This document shows, one piece after another, positions 1 to 4,840 of a DNA stretch of 9,487 nt. Where the stretch lies: positions 1 to 9,487 of the forward strand of contig JAFDHR010000059.1 in assembly GCA_019308645.1 (NCBI GenBank), in the 5' to 3' direction. Each line of letters starts with the position of its first letter. The stretch's first letter is position 1. The notes under the pieces were generated by a model. That model saw only the letters and a list, made by a program, of their open reading frames with translations, did not search any database and was not told the origin of the DNA. This DNA is from Deltaproteobacteria bacterium. GTDB taxonomy: Bacteria > Desulfobacterota > DSM-4660 > Desulfatiglandales > B25-G16. A program made the translations under genes and the position numbers.

Positions 1-95
1 GTCTTTATTTTTATGTACTGGGGAAATATGATTGTCTCTGCGATCTCTCTCATGTTTTTTCGGGTATCTATCATAATGATTGCAAGTTTTGAATT
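1..95 (-). pseudogene. Possible decayed ANTAR-domain fragment running off the left edge
   Basis: Read on the minus strand from about 74 down to the window edge, one frame gives IDTRKNMREIAETIIFPQ. This closely matches the C-terminus of the GAF-ANTAR protein at 350-1060, MDSRKSMREIAEAVIISQ (11 of 19 aligned positions identical by eye). Upstream in this frame stop codons come within about 45 bases. A neighbouring frame reads IQNLQS just before the match, similar to the WLQKKS segment of the intact protein, so a frameshift around 70-80 would join the two. I infer the 3' remnant of a second ANTAR gene in opposite orientation, but the stretch is very short and no GAF-like sequence was found further upstream. 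No stop codon appears before base 1, so where the frame ends is unknown. Confidence 0.4.
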
Positions 96-107
96 GATCA
101 GTACAAT
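80..107 (+). promoter_or_regulatory. Weak candidate sigma70 promoter upstream of the GAF-ANTAR gene
   Basis: TTGCAA (80-85) and TACAAT (102-107) are separated by 16 bases. The -10 matches consensus at five of six bases and the -35 at four of six. If real, it would give a long 5' leader of about 235 bases before the start codon at 350. AT-rich DNA produces such matches by chance, so this is only a candidate. Confidence 0.25.
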
Positions 108-349
108 ATCCTATCAACGAACAAAAAATATTACTTTTAGGGGTAAGTGTGATGAAAAGGAGTGGAATTTTCTAGAATAAATATTGTAAAATAAAATAAT
201 TTAGTGGACTTTAAAGGTAATACTGAAATAGGCTATTAGTAGTATTGTTCCTTCATCAAAATCAGGGATTTGGCAGGATGTTATTGTTAAGGAATGGCAC
301 GAATCAATCAAATAATAAACTTTTATAACAGAATGGGAACTGATTATCA
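96..349. other. Non-coding stretch upstream of the GAF-ANTAR gene
   Basis: I see no credible gene here on either strand; only very short ORFs occur. It is AT-rich, and it contains the inverted repeat at 219-246. I searched it for two-hairpin ANTAR targets with A-x-x-G-x-x loops and for an intrinsic terminator and found neither. So nothing suggests that the regulator gene is itself controlled by antitermination. Confidence 0.5.
219..246. repeat. Imperfect inverted repeat with core AATAGGCTATT
   Basis: The core 227-237 is AATAG-G-CTATT, a near-perfect palindrome. It is flanked by AATACT (219-224) and AGTATT (241-246), which are also complementary to each other. The same 11-base core recurs at 1295-1305 in the leader of the operon. 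This could be a dimeric repressor or activator site, or an RNA hairpin. No cognate DNA-binding protein is seen in the window. Confidence 0.4.
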
Positions 350-1060
350 ATGGAGAAAATCATACCGGAAACCTACGATAAGTATATAAAGGGCCTTATG
401 GATATCAGTCAGGCCATCACCTCTGACTTGTATCTGGAAGACATTCTCAAACTGATAGTGATGGTAACAGCCAAAGTCACTGGTGTAGAAATCTGTTCAC
501 TCTGGTTGGTGGATGAGAGTAAAGGGGGAAAGAAATTGCTGCTAAAGGCTACGCAGTCTATGGACCCTGATTACTTCAAAGATAGATCCCTGAATATGAA
601 TGAGGGCGTGGTGGGATATATAGCCACCCATAACTGCACACTAATGCTTGAGGACGTTTTAAAGGAGCCAAGATTTAAGGAAAAGGAGATGGCAAAAAAG
701 TTGGGCCTTGTATCCATGATCGGCGTTCCCTTATGCCTCAAGGATGGCTCAGTGATAGGTGTGTTAGATTGTTTTACTGTGGAGCCTCATGAGTTTTCGG
801 AAACAGAAATCAACCTCATAAAGACGCTGGCCAATCAGGCAGCTATAGCGATTGAAAATACAGAACTTCTAGTAAAAACGAGAGTCATTGAGGAGGAATT
901 GAAAACGAGAAAAAAAATTGATAAAGCCAAAGAGATATTGATGGTTCAAAAGAATTTGCCAGCTGACAAGGCTTTTCGGTGGTTGCAAAAAAAGAGCATG
1001 GATAGCCGAAAATCTATGCGTGAGATTGCTGAGGCGGTTATTATCTCCCAAGAGTTATAG
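350..1060 (+). CDS. GAF-ANTAR transcription antitermination regulator
   Basis: A 236-residue cytoplasmic regulator, probably controlling the leader RNA just downstream. Residues about 18-172 form a GAF sensor domain, with the typical EGVVGYIA segment (85-92), GVPL and VIGVLD strands (125-140) and the closing helix LANQAAIAIEN (160-170). A charged helix (about 171-195) acts as linker, likely coiled-coil and dimerising. Residues about 183-233 form an ANTAR domain: KIDKAKEILM, then ADKAFRWLQKKSMDSRKSM, then REIAEAVI, the three-helix bundle that binds RNA. ANTAR proteins such as EutV, NasR and AmiR bind paired hexaloop hairpins and prevent intrinsic termination. The GAF domain here replaces the usual receiver or nitrate-sensing domain; its ligand cannot be read from sequence. 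The start is ATG 350, with GGGAA (335-339) ten bases upstream as a modest ribosome site. No terminator follows, so read-through into the operon leader is possible. Family assignment is firm; the target is inferred. Confidence 0.93.
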   Translation: MEKIIPETYDKYIKGLMDISQAITSDLYLEDILKLIVMVTAKVTGVEICSLWLVDESKGGKKLLLKATQSMDPDYFKDRSLNMNEGVVGYIATHNCTLMLEDVLKEPRFKEKEMAKKLGLVSMIGVPLCLKDGSVIGVLDCFTVEPHEFSETEINLIKTLANQAAIAIENTELLVKTRVIEEELKTRKKIDKAKEILMVQKNLPADKAFRWLQKKSMDSRKSMREIAEAVIISQEL

Positions 1061-1084
1061 CCAAAGGGAAAGCTTAAAAAGGAT

Positions 1085-1113
1085 TTGACAAACAGTTTTG
1101 TTGATATTATAGT
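1085..1113 (+). promoter_or_regulatory. Strong sigma70-type promoter of the four-gene operon
   Basis: A perfect TTGACA (1085-1090), a 17-base spacer and TATAGT (1108-1113) predict initiation near A1120. It begins 25 bases after the stop codon of the regulator gene. The transcript would begin about 14 bases before the first ANTAR hairpin, so the whole two-hairpin element lies at the 5' end of the RNA. A near-consensus promoter combined with a downstream terminator fits a design where control lies in elongation rather than initiation. Confidence 0.8.
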
Positions 1114-1133
1114 AATCTTACATTTTAGTTAGC

Positions 1134-1174
1134 AATAATACAAAGGCGTATTATTCAAGAAGACAATGATGTCT
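1134..1174 (+). promoter_or_regulatory. ANTAR two-hairpin antitermination target (P1 and P2)
   Basis: P1 has an 8-bp perfect stem, AATAATAC (1134-1141) with GTATTATT (1148-1155), closing the six-base loop AAAGGC. P2 has a 4-bp stem, AGAC (1161-1164) with GTCT (1171-1174), closing the six-base loop AATGAT. Both loops have A at position 1 and G at position 4, the signature of ANTAR targets described for the Eut and Nas systems. The hairpins are separated by five bases. They stand about 40 bases before an intrinsic terminator and immediately after the gene for a GAF-ANTAR protein. Direct overlap of P2 with the terminator stem, as proposed for some family members, is not visible here. Confidence 0.85.
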
Positions 1175-1213
1175 AAAGACGACGTAGTCTGCAATATTGA
1201 ACTTTATGAAAGG

Positions 1214-1250
1214 AAGCCCAACCCTGATTTGCAGGGGTGGGCTTTTTTAT
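1214..1250 (+). terminator. Intrinsic terminator (attenuator) in the operon leader
   Basis: The 5' arm 1214-1226 (AAGCCCAACCCTG) pairs with 1232-1244 (CAGGGGTGGGCTT) around the loop ATTTG. This gives 12 pairs with one A/G mismatch, followed directly by a run of six T (1243-1248). It lies after a strong promoter and before the first structural gene, so it should stop most transcripts unless antitermination occurs. It is the expected partner of the ANTAR hairpins upstream. Confidence 0.88.
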
Positions 1251-1292
1251 TGTCTCTCCTATGGCATTCCATCAAAACACCAATTTCCCTTT

Positions 1293-1307
1293 TCAATAGG
1301 CTATTGA
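1293..1307. repeat. Perfect palindrome sharing its core with the repeat at 219-246
   Basis: TCAATAG-G-CTATTGA is a 7-bp inverted repeat around one central base. Its 11-base core AATAGGCTATT is identical to 227-237 upstream of the regulator gene. A single-base centre cannot form a tight RNA hairpin without opening the stem, which favours a DNA-level protein site. It lies downstream of the attenuator and about 80 bases before the NuoE-like start codon. Confidence 0.45.
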
Positions 1308-1339
1308 TACTAGACCCCCTTGCCTCAATAGACAGAGCG

Positions 1340-1359
1340 GGGTTACATCAGAGTAACTT
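1340..1359 (+). repeat. Leader hairpin with a six-base loop just before the ribosome site
   Basis: GTTAC (1342-1346) pairs with GTAAC (1353-1357) around the loop ATCAGA, and two G-U pairs can extend the stem. The loop has A at position 1 but A, not G, at position 4, so it does not meet the ANTAR rule. Bases 1339-1343 (GGGGT) could alternatively pair with ACCCC at 1314-1318, so the two structures compete. An effect on translation initiation is possible but not shown. Confidence 0.3.
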
Positions 1360-1388
1360 ACAGATCCCACTATTTTTTGGAGTTTATT

Positions 1389-2219
1389 ATGTTAGAGGCA
1401 TCAAAATTTGTTGAAAACCTTATTTTGCAGCATGATGGACATCTCGTTAATATCTTGGGAGACATCCAGGAGCAATACAATTATTTGCCTGAAGATGTTC
1501 TAAGGCAGGTCTCGAATAGTTTAGAAATGCCTTTGAGAAATATTTATGGAGTGGCAACCTTCTATAAATCGTTCAGGCTAAGCCCTAGAGGTAAGCACCT
1601 GGTTTCCGTATGTGTTGGTACATCATGCCACGTTCGAGGTGCTGTAGCTATTGCAGCGGAGCTCATAAATCAACTTGGAATACAACCTGGTGAAACTAGC
1701 TCTGATAAAGAGTTTACCTTAGAAACTGTTAATTGTTTAGGGGCCTGTGCCCTTGGGCCGATTGTAGTTGTGGATGGCAGATACTTCTCGAATGTGAAGA
1801 CTGCAGATGTGAGAAAAATAATAGATGAGGCATCTGCAGGATTGGATAAAGAAAAGATCAAAGCCGATAAACGGATTTTCCCCGTACAGGTCAACTGCCC
1901 TCGTTGCAACCATAGTTTAATGGACCCGGAACATGCCATTGATGGCTACCCATCCATCCGGGTTACTATTTCATTCGGTCGTCAGCATGGATGGCATAGG
2001 TTGTCTTCCCTGTATGGTAGTGATAATTTTGAATCGGAGCATCACAGGGATTTGGGTGTAGTGGCACACTATTTTTGCCCCCATTGCCACTCAGAACTCA
2101 TCGGAGCATTTGAGTGTCCAGAATGCGGTATAATAATGGTGCCGATGATTGTACGCGGGGGCGGCATGGCTCAAGTGTGCCCTCGCCGAGGGTGCAAAGG
2201 GCATAGGTTAGATGTTTGA
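1389..2219 (+). CDS. NuoE/HoxE-like [2Fe-2S] diaphorase subunit with zinc-ribbon tail
   Basis: A 276-residue protein, expected to carry a thioredoxin-fold [2Fe-2S] cluster and pass electrons within a soluble NAD(P)H-linked complex. The first 155 or so residues are the 24-kDa NADH dehydrogenase family: helical YNYLPEDVLRQVS, then IYGVATFYKSF, then cluster ligands in VCVGTSC (C75, C80) and NCLGAC (C116, C120). Typical NuoE proteins are about 160 residues. Here a C-terminal extension carries eight Cys in pairs (C170/C173, C230/C233, C243/C246, C264/C269), which reads as zinc-ribbon or rubredoxin-like metal sites. ATG 1389 is chosen because GGAG (1379-1382) sits six bases upstream; an in-frame TTG at 1377 would overlap that site. 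It is the first gene of the operon, 53 bases before the NuoF-like gene. The family call is firm, the partner complex inferred. Confidence 0.9.
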   Translation: MLEASKFVENLILQHDGHLVNILGDIQEQYNYLPEDVLRQVSNSLEMPLRNIYGVATFYKSFRLSPRGKHLVSVCVGTSCHVRGAVAIAAELINQLGIQPGETSSDKEFTLETVNCLGACALGPIVVVDGRYFSNVKTADVRKIIDEASAGLDKEKIKADKRIFPVQVNCPRCNHSLMDPEHAIDGYPSIRVTISFGRQHGWHRLSSLYGSDNFESEHHRDLGVVAHYFCPHCHSELIGAFECPECGIIMVPMIVRGGGMAQVCPRRGCKGHRLDV

Positions 2220-2272
2220 CAGGCAGAAATAACATTGCGGTTTGCTGTTAATTCAAAGAAAAGGATAATCGA

Positions 2273-4144
2273 ATGGAACGAATCTCGTCTGTTGAAGATT
2301 TCATCAATTTTCGTCAACTCATTCTGGATGAGCCTGAAGAGGATAAACCCTGTATTGTAATCAGTGCAGGTACATGCGGTCAGGCAAGCGGTGCGAATGA
2401 TATCATACGGATAACAAAGCGCCACATACTTGAGCAAAACCTTCATGACCAAATATCATTGAGGATTACAGGCTGTTTGGGTAATTGCGAGATGGAGCCA
2501 TTCATGCTGGTTGAGCCAGGCAATACTATTTATCCGAAGCCAGCAATGGAAGATGTGAAAAGAATTATTGATGCCAGTGTTGAAGGAAATATAATCGAAG
2601 AGATGGTTTACAGGGAAAATGGGGGCCAAAAGAAATATCATTCCATGCAAGAGATTCCTCTTTTCAAGAATCAAACGCGAACAATTTTGGGTAAAAATCA
2701 ACAACTGGATCCAATAAGGATTTTCGACTATTTAAGGGCGAGGGGCTACGCCGCATTTGAGAAAGTAATATCCAACCCTGATCCTGACTGGATTATCAAC
2801 GAGATTACAAAGGCGGGACTCAGGGGTCGTGGAGGAGCCGGCTTTCCTGCTGGCAGGAAATGGGAATCTGCCAGGAGATCCGGTAATGGCTCAACAAAAA
2901 AGTTCGTGGTATGCAATGCTGACGAAGGAGATCCTGGTGCCTATATGGACCGCAGTCTTTTAGAAGGTAATCCCCATGCTATCATTGAAGGAATGATAAT
3001 TGCCGGAATAGCTATTGGCGCAGGGCAAGGGTACATTTATGTGAGGAGGGAATATCCCTTGGCCATCAAACACATACTCATCGCGCTACGCCAGGCACGG
3101 GATATTGGGATATTGGGTAAGGGTATCATGGGTACGAATATTGACTTCGACATTAAAATTATCAGGGGGGCAGGAGCATTTGTATGCGGAGAAGAAACAG
3201 CGCTCATGCGATCGATTGAAGGAAAGATAGGACAGCCCGAGCAGCGCCCCCCATACCCTGTTGATAAAGGAATTTGGGGGTGCCCTACCTGCATAAATAA
3301 TGTAGAAACACTGGCTAATGTACCTGTAATCATTAGTGACGGTGCAGACAAATACACAAAAGTCGGCATGCCTGGCAATAGAGGTACTAAAATCTTCTCA
3401 CTGGTTGGAAAGATAAGAAACAGCGGACTTGTAGAAGTGCCTTTTGGTACTACCATCAGGCAAGTCGTTTATAACATTGGAGGTGGCCCTTGGGATAAAA
3501 AAAGGATTAAGGCGGTTCAAACTGGTGGACCCTCGGGCGGCTGCATCCCGGAAAATATGTTTGACCTACCAATAGATTACGAAAGCCTGACCGCGGCAGG
3601 TTCGATCATGGGATCTGGTGGTATGATCGTAATGGATGAAGATACCTGCATGGTTGATATTGCACGATATTATACCAATTTCCTGAAGGGAGAATCCTGC
3701 GGAAAGTGCTCAACCTGCAGGGAAGGCATACAAAGAATGAATGAGATTCTCACAAATATAACAGAAGGCAGAGGGAACATAGAGGACCTGGCTTTGCTTG
3801 AAGAACTTGGAAAGGTAATAAAGGATGCCTCCTTGTGCGGCCTTGGGCAGACTGCGCCGAACCCTGTACTTTCAACGTTACGATATTTTAGGGATGAATA
3901 TATTGCTCATATAGAGGAAAAAAGATGCCCTGCCTTGGTGTGTAAGGCTTTTATTCAGTACATAATAGATAATGAAAAGTGCACAGGCTGTGGGATCTGC
4001 AAAAAAAATTGCCCTGAGAAGGCAATAGAAGGTGAGGTTAAAGGACCCCACTCAATAGTGCAGGATAAGTGTGCAAGGTGTGGCAAATGTTACGATTTAT
4101 GTAAATTCGATGCAGTTTTGAAAACGGGAGTTGAAAATGCCTAA
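2273..4144 (+). CDS. NuoF/HydB-like NAD(P)H-binding FMN flavoprotein with extra Fe-S domains
   Basis: A 623-residue flavoprotein, the likely NAD(P)H-oxidising or NAD(P)+-reducing subunit of the complex. Residues about 25-110 are a thioredoxin-like [2Fe-2S] domain with C27, C35, C68 and C72; the first spacing is unusual. Residues about 140-545 are the NuoF core: glycine-rich GLRGRGGAGFPAG (182-194), CNADEGDPGAYMDR (214-227), the EGNPH segment (231-235), GAFVCGEETAL (301-311), an SLBB region near 370-440, and a [4Fe-4S] site with C476, C479, C482 and C522. Residues about 560-615 are a 2x[4Fe-4S] ferredoxin domain (C570/573/576/580 and C600/603/606/610). This order matches HydB, HndC and related hydrogenase or formate dehydrogenase subunits; E. 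coli NuoF is much shorter, about 445 residues. ATG 2273 has AAGGA (2261-2265) seven bases upstream. Its 3' end overlaps the next gene by eight bases, implying translational coupling. NADH versus NADPH cannot be decided. Confidence 0.93.
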   Translation: MERISSVEDFINFRQLILDEPEEDKPCIVISAGTCGQASGANDIIRITKRHILEQNLHDQISLRITGCLGNCEMEPFMLVEPGNTIYPKPAMEDVKRIIDASVEGNIIEEMVYRENGGQKKYHSMQEIPLFKNQTRTILGKNQQLDPIRIFDYLRARGYAAFEKVISNPDPDWIINEITKAGLRGRGGAGFPAGRKWESARRSGNGSTKKFVVCNADEGDPGAYMDRSLLEGNPHAIIEGMIIAGIAIGAGQGYIYVRREYPLAIKHILIALRQARDIGILGKGIMGTNIDFDIKIIRGAGAFVCGEETALMRSIEGKIGQPEQRPPYPVDKGIWGCPTCINNVETLANVPVIISDGADKYTKVGMPGNRGTKIFSLVGKIRNSGLVEVPFGTTIRQVVYNIGGGPWDKKRIKAVQTGGPSGGCIPENMFDLPIDYESLTAAGSIMGSGGMIVMDEDTCMVDIARYYTNFLKGESCGKCSTCREGIQRMNEILTNITEGRGNIEDLALLEELGKVIKDASLCGLGQTAPNPVLSTLRYFRDEYIAHIEEKRCPALVCKAFIQYIIDNEKCTGCGICKKNCPEKAIEGEVKGPHSIVQDKCARCGKCYDLCKFDAVLKTGVENA

Positions 4145-4838
4145 CATAACAATTGATGGAATAGGTTTTGACGCACCAGAAGGCTGGACAGTGCTTGAGG
4201 CGGCAAGGTTTCTTGGGATAGACATTCCAGCGCTGTGCTATCACGAGGGACTTTCGCCAGGAGGTGGCTGTCGCCTTTGCGTAGTAGAGATAGGCGAAGG
4301 TGATAACACGAAGATGGTAAGTTCCTGTACGTATGCGGTTGAGGAAGGTCTCGTAGTGCATACAGCAACTGTGAGGGTTATACGTGCAAGAAAAATGATA
4401 CTTGAATTGTTGATCTCACAATGTCCAACATCCAAGACACTTCAGGATCTTGCGGCAAGATGGGGATTACAACAAGTTAGATTCACCCCAAAGTGGGAGG
4501 ATTGTATTCACTGCGGACTATGTGTCAGGATGTGTGAGGAACAGATGATGGCAAAGGCCATTGGGTTTGTGAACAGAGGGAATGAACTAAAGATCACTAC
4601 TCCATTCGATATAACATCTGAAGATTGCAGGAAATGCGGTGCATGCATGTATATTTGCCCTGTGTGCACTGTGCGATGCGAGGGCGCAGCACCTGAAAGC
4701 GTGCTCTGTGGCAGGTGTGAGAACTCGCTTCAGCCGACTTGCCTGGAATTTTACGATAATTTTTCGTGCTGGATGGGCCTGAAAGGTGAGTGCGGAACGT
4801 GTGTAAAAGAAAAATTTGAAGAGAAAAAGGAGGACTAA
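4137..4838 (+). CDS. HoxU/NuoG-N-like ferredoxin subunit, Cys-rich C-terminus
   Basis: A 233-residue iron-sulfur protein that should wire the flavoprotein to its partner. Residues 1-80 are a plant-type [2Fe-2S] domain (C34, C45, C48, C64). Residues about 118-178 are a 2x[4Fe-4S] domain: CIHCGLCVRMC (C123, C126, C129, C133) and CRKCGACMYIC (C164, C167, C170, C174). Between them, the His-Cys [4Fe-4S] motif of true NuoG and HoxU is reduced to SQCPTSKTLQDLA, with one Cys (C96). The last 60 residues add C177, C181, C191, C194, C202, C211, C219 and C222, enough for another cluster or zinc, and end in a charged tail. ATG 4137 is chosen because GGGAG (4126-4130) is six bases upstream; the in-frame TTG at 4131 abuts that site. 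It overlaps the upstream gene by eight bases and ends two bases before the next. Confidence 0.9.
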   Translation: MPNITIDGIGFDAPEGWTVLEAARFLGIDIPALCYHEGLSPGGGCRLCVVEIGEGDNTKMVSSCTYAVEEGLVVHTATVRVIRARKMILELLISQCPTSKTLQDLAARWGLQQVRFTPKWEDCIHCGLCVRMCEEQMMAKAIGFVNRGNELKITTPFDITSEDCRKCGACMYICPVCTVRCEGAAPESVLCGRCENSLQPTCLEFYDNFSCWMGLKGECGTCVKEKFEEKKED

Positions 4839-4840
4839 AG

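Larger units (their letters stand above)
1120..1388 (+). promoter_or_regulatory. Untranslated leader RNA of the operon, ANTAR-type attenuator
   Basis: The interval between the predicted start site and the NuoE-like start codon. In order it holds ANTAR hairpins P1 (1134-1155) and P2 (1161-1174), a possible hairpin AGAC-GACGTA-GTCT (1177-1190), the intrinsic terminator (1214-1250), the palindrome at 1293-1307, a hairpin at 1342-1357 and the ribosome site GGAG (1379-1382). An open frame from 1166 across this interval would need to read through the terminator stem and has no ribosome site, so I treat the leader as non-coding. Confidence 0.75.

Noticed and set aside
260..320. Sigma54-type promoter suggested by TTGGCAGG and TGGCACG
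   Set aside because: Neither has the required GC ten bases after the GG, so the -12 element is missing.
1166..1414. An open frame of 82 codons in the leader, possible leader peptide
   Set aside because: No ribosome site, it begins inside the P2 loop, runs through the terminator stem and into the next gene, and its translation follows the hairpin sequence rather than a protein-like pattern.
3037..3456. A 139-codon minus-strand frame opposite the NuoF-like gene
   Set aside because: It is the antisense shadow of a strongly conserved coding region, with no ribosome site and unconvincing composition. The other long antisense frames in the operon and pyrG were rejected for the same reason.
1389..4838. 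Respiratory complex I (nuo) operon
   Set aside because: No membrane subunits or NuoBCDI genes are seen, the subunits carry the fusion pattern of soluble hydrogenase or formate dehydrogenase diaphorases, and the final partner is GltB-like.
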